64,000 nt of DNA from Novosphingobium indicum (GTDB lineage: Bacteria > Pseudomonadota > Alphaproteobacteria > Sphingomonadales > Sphingomonadaceae), in contig NZ_BMLK01000014.1 of NCBI RefSeq assembly GCF_014645195.1, forward strand, positions 1-64,000, in the 5' to 3' direction. The notes under the pieces were generated by a model that made no database searches, had not been told where the DNA came from, and saw only the letters and a list, made by a program, of their open reading frames with translations. Position 1 is the first letter of the stretch; each line of letters begins with the position of its first letter. Shown here in pieces: positions 54,615 through 64,000 of this stretch. The translations under genes were made by a program, and so were the position numbers.

Positions 54615-57521
54615 ATGCGATTCAGGGCGATACGGCGTGCGATGCTGCTGGCGACAGCGCCGGTGCTCGCCGCTGCAAGTTGGCAGGCAATGGCTGCAAC
54701 CGGCCCCGGCGAAGCCATGGCGTCGGCCATCGCGAAGGCCGAAGCGTCCGATCCCAGCGGCCAGCCCGCAGAGACCGAGGCGGCCTGGCGCAAGGTGCTC
54801 GCGCTGGAAGAAGGCGCTGCCAAGCCCGATGCCCTGCTGCGTGCCCGCGCCTACAACCGGATTGCCGACACTTTCTACTACCGCGGCCGACCCGACCAGG
54901 GGCAGGCGGAGATGGAGCACGCTGTCGCTGTGCTGGAAGAGGCCGGGCTGGGGGCGACGGACATGATGTCCGAAACGCTCACCAACCTCGGCGTCATGCT
55001 CAGCGCGCAGGGGCATGCCGAACGCGATGTGGCGATGCAGCGGCGGTCTCTGGCAATCCGCAAGAAGCTCTACGGGGCGGACGACAACCGGCTGGCGCCC
55101 AACTATTTCAACCTCGGCAATGCGCTTTACGAACGCGGCTTGCTGGAAGAAGCGGCGGACAACATCGAGCGCGGCGCCCGGATGCGGCTCGCCAGTACCG
55201 CGCCGAACGATCCCGAACTGTTCATTACCCTCGCTTCCGCTGCCGGGATCGTGTCTGCCGCCGGACGGCCGGAAGAGGCGATCCGGTTCGCGCAGCAAGG
55301 GGTGGATCTGGTCAACCGCTACCATCCCGGACACCCCTACACCGGGTTCGTGCGCGGCGTGCTCGGCAAGGCACTGGTCAACGGCGGACGGGCTTCGGAG
55401 GCCATCGAGGTGATCCGGCCGGCTATCGACGAACTTGCCGCGACGATGGGCAAGTCCAACCGTCTGACCGCCGAGGCACGCTCGGTGCTGGCGAAGGCGC
55501 AGGCGATCCTGGGCCGTTTCGAGGAAGCCAAGGCGCTGACGCTCGCCTCGATGGGCAAGCACGACGGCAGCGCGCCGCCTGAACAGGTCCGCGACTACCT
55601 CAATGCCGCCAATTACGCCGCCGAAGCCGGTCAGGACGCGGAATCGCTGAAGATCGCGCGCGAAGGTCTCGCCATCGCGCGCGAGGTTCTGCCACCCGGC
55701 CATCAGGTCCTGTCGCAAATGGCGATGGCGACGGCGATGGCTACCGAGCGGCACGGGGATGATGCCGGGGCTCTGCCGCTCTACCGCGAGGCCCTGCAGA
55801 TCCTCACCGGGCATGATGGCGCGGATCAGACGCTGATACTGCGCACGGAAATTTTTCTCGGCGGTTCCGAGATCCGTGCAGGCGACCGCGATGAAGGCTA
55901 CGCGCGTGTCGCCAGAGCGGCCGATGCGCTGGTGCCCCGGATGTACGAAGCAGCCGAAGCGCCTGACCTCGGCGCTTCGGTGAACAGTTATTACGATACT
56001 TTCGCGCGCGCGGCCGAAGCGGCAGTGGATGCCGGGCACCCCGCCGATGCCTTCCGCTATTTCCAGCTGGCTTCCTACAACAGCGTCGCGCAGGCGAGCG
56101 GGCAGGTCGCGCTGCGCAAGGCTGCCGGGCAGGGCAGCGATGCGGCGGAACTCGTCCGCGATTTGCAGGACCGCCAGCGCCATATGCGCACCCTCAACGT
56201 CCAGCTCACGCAACTGCTCGCCAAGGGCAAGACCGAAGCAGCTGAAGCGGTCCGGCGCGACATGGACGAGACGAGCGCGGCAATCGAACAGGGACGCGCG
56301 CAGTTGGCTGCGGCCGTGCCGGGCTTCGAGCGCCTCAACACGAGCCGTCCGCTGCCTCTGGAAGATGTGCAGGCGCGGTTGTCGCGCGGCGATGCGGTGC
56401 TGCTGGCGCTCCCGTCGCGGCTGCGCACGACCCTGATGCTGGTCACGCCGGATGGTGTGCAGGCGGCCACCAGCACCAGCGCTCGGCCCGACATCCGTTC
56501 GCGCGTGGCCGCGATCCGCGCATCGATCGACGATGCGCTGCTCTCGAACCAGAAGGACCTTCCGCCTTTCGATCTGGCAGCCTCGTACGCGCTGTATCGC
56601 GATCTGTTTCCCGAGGCCTTCCGGGCAAAGGCAAAGCGGGTGAAGCACCTCTATGTCGATGCCGCCGATGCCCTTGCGCAGGTGCCGTTCTCGCTACTGG
56701 TCACGCGTGAGCCCGATGCAGACGGCAGCATGCGCAAGGCGCACTGGCTGATCCGTGACATGAGCGTGGAGGTTCCGGTATCGCTGGGCGCGGTGGGTAG
56801 CCCGGAAGAAGCCGTCGACAGGTATCCCGCGTTTGCCGGGATCGGTGCGCCTTCTCTTTCCGGAAATGCCGCGCCTGCGCTCGAACTGGCGGGACTGTTC
56901 CGCAATGGCGAGGTCGATCTGGCCGCGGTGCGCGACCTGCCCGCCTTGCCGGGAACGCTCGAGGAACTGCGGCGCATGTACGCCGCTTTCCCGGATGCCC
57001 GGTCCCGGCTGCTCACCGGAAACGCGGCACGCGAGGGGGCTGTGAAGCGGATGGACCTTACCCGCTATTCCGTGCTGGCCTTTGCCACGCACGGCCTCAT
57101 CGCCGGCGAACTGCACGGCTTGAAGGAACCGGCACTGGTCCTGACGCCTCCCGAACAGGCTGAGGACAACGACGACGGCTTGCTGACGGCGGGGGAGATC
57201 GCCGATCTGGATATCTCGGCCAATTTCGTGGTGCTTTCGGCCTGCAACACGGCGGCGGGAACGACGCAGGCAGCGCCCGCCTATACGGGGCTTGCCCATG
57301 CCTTCCTCTATGCCGGAGCCAAGTCGCTGCTGCTCTCGCACTGGCAGGTGCGCGACGATGCGGCGGCGCGCCTCTCGGTCGCTACCGTGCGCGGCAATGC
57401 GCGTGGAAAGAGCCGTGCCGAAGCCTTGCGGTCGGCCATTCTCGACCTGATCGACGACAAGGACGTGCCGGGGAGCGTCCATCCCGCGATCTGGGCGCCT
57501 TTCATCCTCGTTAGCCGTTAG
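54615..57521 (+). CDS. TPR-CHAT protein, exported
   Basis: A 968-residue protein. A signal peptide (MRFRAIRRAMLLATAPVLAA ... MA) is followed by about ten tetratricopeptide repeats (for example DNRLAPNYFNLGNALYERGL), a helical/coiled segment near 540-580, and a C-terminal CHAT caspase-like protease. The expected catalytic His826 (LAFATHGLIAGE) and Cys877 (VVLSACNTAAG) are both present, with the LLLSHWQVRDDAA end motif. Unlike gene-pair CHAT effectors such as Craspase, this one is secreted to the periplasm and stands alone. Its substrate is unknown. The last bases overlap the convergent BCCT gene by four. Confidence 0.92.
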   Translation: MRFRAIRRAMLLATAPVLAAASWQAMAATGPGEAMASAIAKAEASDPSGQPAETEAAWRKVLALEEGAAKPDALLRARAYNRIADTFYYRGRPDQGQAEMEHAVAVLEEAGLGATDMMSETLTNLGVMLSAQGHAERDVAMQRRSLAIRKKLYGADDNRLAPNYFNLGNALYERGLLEEAADNIERGARMRLASTAPNDPELFITLASAAGIVSAAGRPEEAIRFAQQGVDLVNRYHPGHPYTGFVRGVLGKALVNGGRASEAIEVIRPAIDELAATMGKSNRLTAEARSVLAKAQAILGRFEEAKALTLASMGKHDGSAPPEQVRDYLNAANYAAEAGQDAESLKIAREGLAIAREVLPPGHQVLSQMAMATAMATERHGDDAGALPLYREALQILTGHDGADQTLILRTEIFLGGSEIRAGDRDEGYARVARAADALVPRMYEAAEAPDLGASVNSYYDTFARAAEAAVDAGHPADAFRYFQLASYNSVAQASGQVALRKAAGQGSDAAELVRDLQDRQRHMRTLNVQLTQLLAKGKTEAAEAVRRDMDETSAAIEQGRAQLAAAVPGFERLNTSRPLPLEDVQARLSRGDAVLLALPSRLRTTLMLVTPDGVQAATSTSARPDIRSRVAAIRASIDDALLSNQKDLPPFDLAASYALYRDLFPEAFRAKAKRVKHLYVDAADALAQVPFSLLVTREPDADGSMRKAHWLIRDMSVEVPVSLGAVGSPEEAVDRYPAFAGIGAPSLSGNAAPALELAGLFRNGEVDLAAVRDLPALPGTLEELRRMYAAFPDARSRLLTGNAAREGAVKRMDLTRYSVLAFATHGLIAGELHGLKEPALVLTPPEQAEDNDDGLLTAGEIADLDISANFVVLSACNTAAGTTQAAPAYTGLAHAFLYAGAKSLLLSHWQVRDDAAARLSVATVRGNARGKSRAEALRSAILDLIDDKDVPGSVHPAIWAPFILVSR

Positions 57522-59104
57522 GCAGGGCTTTCGTCAGGCTGCCCCTTCGGCTCGGCTGGCGCAGGCGGATGCGCTGCATGGGCGCGGAGCATCTTGATCA
57601 ATCCGTAGCACATGGCGAGCAGCACGAGCGCGAAGGGTAGCCCGGTAACGATTGCCGCCGTCTGCAACGCCTGTAGGCCGCCGGCATAGAGCAGCGCTCC
57701 GGACAGGGCACCGATCGATATGGCCCAGGTCACGCGCGGCACGAAGCGGGCTTCGTGGTGGCCGCCCGAAGCGATCATTGCCGTCACCAGCGCGCCGGAA
57801 TCCGCCGAGGTCACGAAGAAGGTCGCGACGATCACGACCGCCAGCCCGGACATGATCTGGCTGAGCGGGAAGTGATGGAGGAAGGCGAAAAGCGCGTCCG
57901 GCATCGAGACGTTCACCGCCTCGGACAGCCCGCCCGCGCCGAACAGCTCGATGTGCAGGGCGCTGTCGCCGAAGATGGTCATCCACGCGAAGGTGAAGAG
58001 GCTCGGCACCAGCAGCACGCCGGCGATGAACTCGCGGATCGTGCGGCCATAGGAAATGCGGGCGATGAAGATGCCGACAAACGGCGACCAGCTGATCCAC
58101 CAGGCATAATAGAACAGCGTCCACGAACTCTGCCAGTCCTCGCTGGTATAGCTTTCCGTCCAGGTCGAAAGATAGATGAAGCGCTGCGCGTAGTAGCCCA
58201 GGTTCTGGATGAAGCTGTCGAGCAGGTAGACGGTCGGGCCCGCGATAAGCACGAACAGGGCAAGGCCCACGGCGAGTGCCATGTTCGCTTCGGACAGCCG
58301 TTTGATACCGACGTCCAGCCCGAGCGCCACCGACAGCGTGGCAAGCCCGGTGACGACGACAATGATGATCGCCTTGACGAGGCCGGTCTCGGGCACGCCG
58401 AACAGCAATTCCAGCCCGGCATTGATCTGAGAGGCGCCGAAGCCGAGCGAGGCGGCAACGCCGCAGACGGTGGCGGTTATGGCGAGCACGTCGATCGCGT
58501 CCACGAGCCAGATCGGTACGCGGGGGAAAGCAGCACGAAGGAAAGAGCTGATGCTGAGGGTCAGCCCCTTGTTGTAGGCCACGAACGCGAGGCCGAGGCC
58601 GATCACGGCATAGATGGCCCAGGCGTGCAGGCCCCAGTGCAGATATGTCAGCCCCATGGCGTGCTGTGCATTGCGCGCGAGGCCTTGCGGCAGGGTGGCG
58701 CCGGGGTCGGAGAAGGCGGAAATCGGCGGGTTCGAAAAGTGCAGGACCGGTTCGGCCACACCGTAGAACAGCAGGCCGATACCCATTCCGGCGCTGAACA
58801 GCATTGCGAACCAACTGGTTGCGGCATAGGCGGGCCGTGCAGTCGGACCGCCCAGCCTGATGTCGCCCAGCCGGGTGAACGCGAGATAGGCACACAAAAT
58901 CAGGATGATGTTGGCCGTTCCGACCAGCAGCCAGCCGAAGTTGTGTGTGGCAAACGATTGTATCTGGTCAAATCGCTCGGCCGCGACATCGGCGTTGAGC
59001 AGCGCAAACGCCATCAGCGCCCCTATCGCAGCGATGGCTCCGAAGAATACGGTCGGTTTGAAGTCCGCAACGGGACTTGCTGCATTGTTGGATTGACTTG
59101 CCAT
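57518..59104 (-). CDS. BCCT-family transporter
   Basis: A 528-residue carrier with 12 helices: GMGIGLLFYGVAEPVLHFSN, the substrate-binding MGLTYLHWGLHAW, and the signature FYYAWWISWSPFVGIFIARI. It imports betaine, choline or carnitine with Na+ or H+. The short C-terminal tail is Pro/Ala rich and lacks a clear osmosensing domain. The ATG at 59104 precedes an AT-rich leader shared with the divergent TonB receptor. Confidence 0.92.
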   Translation of the reverse strand: MASQSNNAASPVADFKPTVFFGAIAAIGALMAFALLNADVAAERFDQIQSFATHNFGWLLVGTANIILILCAYLAFTRLGDIRLGGPTARPAYAATSWFAMLFSAGMGIGLLFYGVAEPVLHFSNPPISAFSDPGATLPQGLARNAQHAMGLTYLHWGLHAWAIYAVIGLGLAFVAYNKGLTLSISSFLRAAFPRVPIWLVDAIDVLAITATVCGVAASLGFGASQINAGLELLFGVPETGLVKAIIIVVVTGLATLSVALGLDVGIKRLSEANMALAVGLALFVLIAGPTVYLLDSFIQNLGYYAQRFIYLSTWTESYTSEDWQSSWTLFYYAWWISWSPFVGIFIARISYGRTIREFIAGVLLVPSLFTFAWMTIFGDSALHIELFGAGGLSEAVNVSMPDALFAFLHHFPLSQIMSGLAVVIVATFFVTSADSGALVTAMIASGGHHEARFVPRVTWAISIGALSGALLYAGGLQALQTAAIVTGLPFALVLLAMCYGLIKMLRAHAAHPPAPAEPKGQPDESPA

Positions 59105-59468
59105 CCCGATGAGACCCCAAGAAAATGACGCTTTTGTTACTGCGGCTTTATTTGTTATTTGAAATAATAATCAAATACAGAAAATGAGTTGTGAATGAGT
59201 AAATCCTAATCAGAAATGACATTATGTGGATGGTGCGGATTTCTATAGGTGAATATGTTGGGTGTTGTGATTATGCAACGTCTCAAATTTCATGTCGCAT
59301 CACACCAATGACGGGCTGGCGCTTTTGAAATTGATTGTTTAACGGGCGCGTCGAGCCGGGGTTGGACTCGTTTCCAGGCTCTGTATCTAGAGCGTTTCGG
59401 CAACGTCGAAGCGCCGTCTGGCGCGTGCGCGTCAGGCGCATCCCGTAGTCAACACAGGGGAAGAGAAC
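59105..59468. promoter_or_regulatory. Divergent control region, BCCT and TonB receptor
   Basis: A 364-base gap between divergent genes. Bases 59125-59285 are strikingly AT-rich for this genome (TTTGTTATTTGAAATAATAA and similar), including short self-complementary stretches, so promoters for both genes are likely here. I could not define exact -35/-10 boxes or a known operator. Confidence 0.5.
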
Positions 59469-62123
59469 ATGTTCAAGCATTGCAGCGGCGCGTCGATCGG
59501 CGCGCTGGCAATCGCTATCGCCGCGACCGGCACCGCCCACGCGCAGGATGCCGCACCGGCAGAACGCAAGGGCGGTGTCGTCGAAATCGTCGTGACCGCG
59601 ACCAAGCGCACCGAAAACTTGCAGGACGTTCCGCTGTCGGTCAACGCGCTCGGCGGTGAGGAACTCGACAACCTGGGCGTCGATACCTTCGACGATTATC
59701 TCGAGCAGCTGCCGAGCCTGACGGCCGGCGGTTCGGGCCCGGGCCAGAGCACCATTTACATTCGCGGCCTCGCCTCGACGACGCCGAACCTGACGACGGC
59801 CGGTGTCGCCGGTCTCGCGCCCAACGTCGCCATGTACCTCGACGAGCAGCCGCTTTCGCAGCCGGGCCGCAACCTCGACGTCTATGCCGCCGACCTTGAG
59901 CGCATCGAGGTTCTCGCCGGTCCGCAGGGCACGCTGTTCGGCGCCAGCTCGCAGGCCGGCGTGGTTCGCCTGATCACCAACAAGCCCGACCTTGCCGGCT
60001 TCGACGCGTCGGCCAAGGCGGGCGTGTCCTTCACCAGGAAGGGCGAGCCGAGCTACAAGGGCGAAGTCATGCTCAACGTGCCCGTCAGCGATACGCTGGC
60101 CGTGCGCGGCGTCGTCTATCTCGACGACCGGGGCGGTTACATCGACAATGTCCATGGCACCCGCACCGCTGCTGAAAGCGCGCGCTTCCGTCCGGCTGGC
60201 ACCATCCGCGACAATGGCGTTCCCGTCAGCTCGCAGCGCGCCGGTTTCCAGGCTGGTGCCGACCTGTCCAACGTCAACTTCATTGCCGCGGACAACACCG
60301 GTCTGGTCCAGAAGGACTTCAACGACACCCAGTATGCCGGCTTCCGCGTCAGCGCGCTGTGGGAAATCAACCCGGACTGGAAGGTCACGGTCGCCCACAG
60401 CCGGCAGAGCGTGGAATCGGACGGTGTCTTCTTCGCCGATCCGGAACTGGGGCTCGACGATCTGTCGGTCCAGCGTTTCGAGGATGACCGTCTCGAGGAC
60501 GATTTCTCGAACACCGCATGGACCGTCGAGGGCCGTCTGGCGATGCTCGATGTGGTCTACACCGGCGCCTACACCGACCGCCGCACCGACCAGAAGGTCG
60601 ACTACACCGACTATCTCTTCGTGGGTCAGTACCTGCCGTACTACATATGCGACGGTTCGGTGTCGTACCCGGGCTCGGCCGATCCTTCGGGTACCTGCCA
60701 GGCTCCGAACCTCTACGTGACCTCGCACAGCGAGACGCAGCAGTTCACGCAGGAACTGCGTTTCAGCACGCCGCAGGAAAACCGCTGGCGCGTCACTGCT
60801 GGCGGCTTCTACTCGAAGCTGACGCTCGAAGAGCGTAACGACTTCATCTATCCCGGCAGCCAGTACATCGACCTGTTCGGCCTCAACGGCTTCCCGGACA
60901 ACTATCCGTTCCCGGGCGCGTGGCAGAGCGATGCGGGGCCGTTCCCGCCGGGCGGCATCTTCCGCAACGACGTGAAGCGCACCGACGAGCAGTTCGGTCT
61001 GTTCGGTGAAGCGTCCTTCGACGTCGTTCCCGACGTGCTGACGCTGACTCTCGGCGCGCGTTACTACGACGTGAAGGTCGATCTGGCCGGTAGCGCGAAC
61101 TCCTCGTTCTGTAACTCCTACGGCAGCGACCAGGACGCGTTCGGCACCAACATCTCCGATCTCTACGACGGCGATGGCCAGTACACCTTCATCGGTTCGT
61201 GCAACCCCGACCTGCGTCAGACCTTCAATCAGGGCGACAGCATCGACGACATCATGGCTGCCGGCCTGAGCCAGGCCCAGGCGACCCAGGTGTTCAACGC
61301 CCTGTCCGCTCCGGACAAGGCGAAGACCAGCGGCACGATCTTCAAGGGCACGGTTACCTTCAAGCCGGTCGAAGACGTGATGCTGTACATGACCTATTCG
61401 GAAGGTTTCCGGCCGGGTCTGCTCAACCGTCCGGGTGGTGCCGTCGCGCCGTCGGGCAACTTCACGGTGCCCTTCGCGCTCGATACCGACGAAGTGAAGA
61501 ACTACGAGTTCGGCTGGAAGACCGAAGGTTTCGACCGTCAGGTGCGCTTCAATGGTAGCGCCTACTACGTCGACATCTCGAACCTGCAGACGACGATCTT
61601 CGACACGAGCATCGTCAACCTGTTCTTCTCGGACAACGCGGCCGATGCGCGCATCTTCGGTGTCGAGGGTGACTTTACTTTCGCACCCTACGCCGTGCCG
61701 GGTCTGACGGTTGCAGGCGCGTTCTCGTTCCTCAACACCAAGATCACCAAGGTGCTGACGCCGACGAACGACGTGACCAAGGGCTCCAGCCTTGCCTATG
61801 CGCCGAAGTTCCAGGGCAACCTGCGCGTGCGTTACGAATGGGATCTGGGCGATTCCGGCATGGTCGCGCACGTGATGCCGCAGGCTGTGTACTCGGGTTC
61901 GAAGTACACCGACATCATCGACATCAACCGTCTGAAGCTCGACAGCTACACGACGTTCTCGCTGTCGGCCGGCATCAAGAAGGACCAGTGGAGCTTCGAG
62001 GTCTACGGTGAGAACCTGACCGACAAGCGCGCGCAGGTCTCGGGCAACTTCTACTACGACCGTGCCCGCATCACCACCAACCGTCCGCTCACGGTCGGTA
62101 TGCGTGTGGGCTGGCATTACTAA
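59469..62123 (+). CDS. TonB-dependent receptor
   Basis: An 884-residue outer-membrane receptor. Signal peptide MFKHCSGASIGALAIAIAAT ... AHAQD; the plug starts IVVTATKRTENLQDVPLSVN (TonB box-like) and includes TIYIRGLAS and LERIEVLAGPQGTLFGASSQ. The 22-strand barrel ends with the sphingomonad-type RPLTVGMRVGWHY. It imports an unknown substrate. A TPR-sulfotransferase gene follows on the same strand after a hairpin, a frequent pairing in sphingomonads. Confidence 0.95.
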   Translation: MFKHCSGASIGALAIAIAATGTAHAQDAAPAERKGGVVEIVVTATKRTENLQDVPLSVNALGGEELDNLGVDTFDDYLEQLPSLTAGGSGPGQSTIYIRGLASTTPNLTTAGVAGLAPNVAMYLDEQPLSQPGRNLDVYAADLERIEVLAGPQGTLFGASSQAGVVRLITNKPDLAGFDASAKAGVSFTRKGEPSYKGEVMLNVPVSDTLAVRGVVYLDDRGGYIDNVHGTRTAAESARFRPAGTIRDNGVPVSSQRAGFQAGADLSNVNFIAADNTGLVQKDFNDTQYAGFRVSALWEINPDWKVTVAHSRQSVESDGVFFADPELGLDDLSVQRFEDDRLEDDFSNTAWTVEGRLAMLDVVYTGAYTDRRTDQKVDYTDYLFVGQYLPYYICDGSVSYPGSADPSGTCQAPNLYVTSHSETQQFTQELRFSTPQENRWRVTAGGFYSKLTLEERNDFIYPGSQYIDLFGLNGFPDNYPFPGAWQSDAGPFPPGGIFRNDVKRTDEQFGLFGEASFDVVPDVLTLTLGARYYDVKVDLAGSANSSFCNSYGSDQDAFGTNISDLYDGDGQYTFIGSCNPDLRQTFNQGDSIDDIMAAGLSQAQATQVFNALSAPDKAKTSGTIFKGTVTFKPVEDVMLYMTYSEGFRPGLLNRPGGAVAPSGNFTVPFALDTDEVKNYEFGWKTEGFDRQVRFNGSAYYVDISNLQTTIFDTSIVNLFFSDNAADARIFGVEGDFTFAPYAVPGLTVAGAFSFLNTKITKVLTPTNDVTKGSSLAYAPKFQGNLRVRYEWDLGDSGMVAHVMPQAVYSGSKYTDIIDINRLKLDSYTTFSLSAGIKKDQWSFEVYGENLTDKRAQVSGNFYYDRARITTNRPLTVGMRVGWHY

Positions 62124-62155
62124 GCCGGTACATTCGTCACGCTGACGAAAATCGG

Positions 62156-62189
62156 GCGGCAGGCAGGGTCGGGGGGCCTTGCCTGCCGC
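62156..62189 (+). terminator. Hairpin between TonB receptor and TPR-sulfotransferase genes
   Basis: GCGGCAGGCA (62156-62165) and TGCCTGCCGC (62180-62189) form a perfect 10-bp stem, followed by TTCCCGTTT. It may attenuate rather than fully terminate, since the next gene starts 25 bases later on the same strand. Confidence 0.6.
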
Positions 62190-62214
62190 TTCCCGTTTGC
62201 GGCAAGGAAGAACG

Positions 62215-64000
62215 ATGGCCGATCCAGATCAGACGCGCCCCGAGGGTGAGACGCTCGCCGCTGCACAGGATGCCCTGCGGGGAGGCAGGTTCGAAGATGC
62301 CCATGCCGGTGCGCAGGCGATCCTCGCGCAGGAGCCGGAGAATGCCGAGGCGCTCTATCTGGCCGCCGTCGCCTGCCGCTATCTGGAGCGGTTCAAGGAA
62401 GCCTCCGAGTGTCTCGATCGGCTGGGCGCGGTAATGCCCGAGTACGGGCGGTGCTGGCAGGAACGCGGCCATCTGGCGCGGGCGCAGGGCCAGGTCGAAC
62501 GCGCACTAGCCGCCTATGCCCGGGCCGTGCGCTACAATCCGGTGCTCGAGGCCAGCTGGCGCGCGCAGGTTGATCTCTATGCGCAGACCGGTCGCCCAGC
62601 CGAAGCCGCCACGGCACGGGCGCAGGCCGAACGGGTTTCCGCATTGCCGCGCGAACTGCTCGCCGTGTCCAATCATCTGCACGAAGGCCGCCTGCTGCGC
62701 GCCGAGGAAATCTGTCGCCACTACCTGCGTCAGCATCCTCGCGATGTAGAGGGCATGCGCCTGCTGGCGGAAATCGGCAGCCGGCTGGGCGTGCTCGACG
62801 ATGCCGAATTCCTGCTCGAAAGCGCGGTGGCTTTCGCGCCCGATAATATGCAGTTGCGGCTCGACTACATCCAGACATTGCGCAAGCGGCAGAAGTTCGC
62901 TCGCGCGCTCAAACAGGCCGAGGCGCTCTATGCGCGCGATCCGGAAAACCCGCTGTTCGCCTCGCACCTTGCCATCGAGGCGATGCAGACGGGCGACTAC
63001 GAGCGGGCCTTTGCCCTGTTCGACAAGGTGCTGCACAAGGTACCGGGCGATCCGGCCACGCTGACCAGCAAGGGCCATGCGCTCAAGACCGCGCGGGGCG
63101 GGGACGAGGCCGTTGCCGCCTATCGCGCTGCGATTGCCGCGAAGGCCGATCACGGCGATGCCTGGTATGCGCTCGCCAATCTCAAGACATGGCGCTTCGA
63201 TCCCGCCGACCTCGAAGCTATGCGCACCCAGCTTGGCTGCAGCGATCTGGCGTTCATGGACCGCGTCCACCTGACTTTCGCGATGGCCAAGGCCAGCGAG
63301 GATGCGGGTGACTATGCGCAGGCCTTCCGTTATTACGATGAAGGCAATGCCCTCAAGCGCCGGCAGACCCGCTACGACGCCGACCGCATGAGCGAGGAAC
63401 TGGCGGCGCAGGCGCAGCATTGCACCGACGAACTTTTCGAGAAGAACGCCGGAAACGGCCATCCCGCGCCCGATCCGATCTTCATCGTCGGCCTGCCGCG
63501 CGCGGGATCAACGCTGCTCGAGCAGATCCTCGCCTCGCATCCGATGATCGATGGCACGCTGGAACTGCCCGACATTCTGGCGCTGGCCCACCGGCTGCGC
63601 GGGCGCCGGGCGGGGGAGTCACGCTATCCGCAGATCCTGCACGACCTGACTGGCGAACAGCTCGCGGGCATGGGCAAGGGCTACATCGAGAGCACCAGCA
63701 TCCACCGTCAGGGCGCGCCGCTGTTCATCGACAAGATGCCCAACAACTTCCGGCACATCGGCCTGATCCACCTGATCCTGCCCAATGCCAGGATCATCGA
63801 TGCCCGCCGCACGCCGATGGACTGCTGCTTCTCGGGCTTCAAGCAGCTCTTCGCCGAAGGGCAGGAGTTTACCTACGGTCTGGAGCAAGTCGGCCGCTAC
63901 TATGCCGACTACGTGAAGCTGATGGACCACTGGGATGCGGTGCTTCCTGGCAAGGTGCTGCGGGTTCAGCACGAGGACGTGATCGACGATCTCGAAGGGC
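62215..64000 (+). CDS. TPR-sulfotransferase, truncated by the window edge
   Basis: The frame from ATG 62215 (MADPDQTRPEGETLAAAQDA) stays open to the end of the window, 595 codons without a stop. The first 400 residues are tetratricopeptide repeats. The rest is a sulfotransferase domain: PIFIVGLPRAGSTLLEQILA binds the 5' phosphosulfate of PAPS, and NARIIDARRTPMDCCFSGFK the 3' phosphate. An AAGGAAG ribosome site precedes the start. No signal peptide is present, so it is cytoplasmic. It accompanies TonB receptors in many sphingomonads; its acceptor is unknown. Confidence 0.9.
   Translation, partial: MADPDQTRPEGETLAAAQDALRGGRFEDAHAGAQAILAQEPENAEALYLAAVACRYLERFKEASECLDRLGAVMPEYGRCWQERGHLARAQGQVERALAAYARAVRYNPVLEASWRAQVDLYAQTGRPAEAATARAQAERVSALPRELLAVSNHLHEGRLLRAEEICRHYLRQHPRDVEGMRLLAEIGSRLGVLDDAEFLLESAVAFAPDNMQLRLDYIQTLRKRQKFARALKQAEALYARDPENPLFASHLAIEAMQTGDYERAFALFDKVLHKVPGDPATLTSKGHALKTARGGDEAVAAYRAAIAAKADHGDAWYALANLKTWRFDPADLEAMRTQLGCSDLAFMDRVHLTFAMAKASEDAGDYAQAFRYYDEGNALKRRQTRYDADRMSEELAAQAQHCTDELFEKNAGNGHPAPDPIFIVGLPRAGSTLLEQILASHPMIDGTLELPDILALAHRLRGRRAGESRYPQILHDLTGEQLAGMGKGYIESTSIHRQGAPLFIDKMPNNFRHIGLIHLILPNARIIDARRTPMDCCFSGFKQLFAEGQEFTYGLEQVGRYYADYVKLMDHWDAVLPGKVLRVQHEDVIDDLEG

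Noticed and set aside
54579..56648. 689-codon minus-strand frame
   Set aside because: Shadow of the TPR-CHAT gene, whose repeats and catalytic motifs are clear.
59283..62117. 944-codon minus-strand frame
   Set aside because: Antisense to the TonB receptor, which has a signal peptide, plug and barrel motifs; the reverse frame has none.
1..64000. CRISPR array or Cas genes
   Set aside because: No regularly spaced short direct repeats and no Cas-like proteins were seen.

Overview
This window looks like chromosome from an alphaproteobacterium of the Sphingomonadales, most likely Novosphingobium or a close relative. The clues are the high GC content, a large TonB-dependent receptor followed by a TPR-sulfotransferase, a TorF-type porin, the metX-metW and hisC-tyrosine dehydrogenase neighbourhoods, and an MJ0042 zinc-ribbon protein divergent from ftsEX. 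The genus is inferred from gene content and style, not from a database match.

Layout. Bases 1-830 hold wreckage: the 3' part of an IS630 transposase and a scrap of hipA. Bases 813-5557 are a minus-strand block: DUF2891, the DUF979 and DUF969 membrane pair, an isoaspartyl peptidase/asparaginase and a D-lactate dehydrogenase-type enzyme. Bases 5722-9313 carry a small membrane protein, a YdeP-type molybdopterin oxidoreductase and a GIY-YIG/DUF123 protein.

Bases 9476-22262 form a genomic island of about 12.8 kb inserted at the 3' end of a tRNA-Leu(CAG) gene (22246-22332, minus). The last 17 bases of the tRNA are repeated exactly at 9476-9492, and the N-terminus of a P4-type integrase lies next to the tRNA. 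A third, imperfect copy of the tRNA end at 13292-13313 has its own integrase scrap beside it (about 13045-13122), so two islands appear to have been stacked on one tRNA. The cargo looks defensive. It includes a pair of unknown genes (one PD-(D/E)XK-like, one with an HEPN-like RNLFLH motif), a SIR2-domain protein, a trypsin-like protease with an unusual N-terminal domain, a small multi-pass membrane protein, an N-terminally truncated nSTAND3-type NTPase, and an HNH endonuclease now fused in frame to the integrase stump. The membrane protein-protease-SIR2 series is the best candidate here for an undescribed system. A 171-bp MITE-like element with perfect 27-bp inverted repeats sits between the protease and SIR2.

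From 22.3 kb onward the window is ordinary chromosome. It carries an NDUFA9-like dehydrogenase, a GST, two VOC proteins, a KstD-like flavoprotein, metW/metX, hisC/tyrosine dehydrogenase, a transglutaminase, plsC, a YdcF-like protein, ftsEX and a second tRNA-Leu(GAG). An ion-homeostasis and stress stretch follows: P-type ATPase, universal stress protein, KefB-like antiporter, AraC regulator, TauD-like dioxygenase. Next come an OmpR/EnvZ-type pair whose regulator is frameshifted at a C run, a carbonic anhydrase-SulP operon (likely bicarbonate uptake), a TorF porin, a CaCA exchanger and a second P-type ATPase. The window ends with a periplasmic TPR-CHAT protein, a BCCT transporter, a TonB receptor and the start of a TPR-sulfotransferase that runs off the right edge. 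No rRNA, CRISPR array or phage structural gene was seen.
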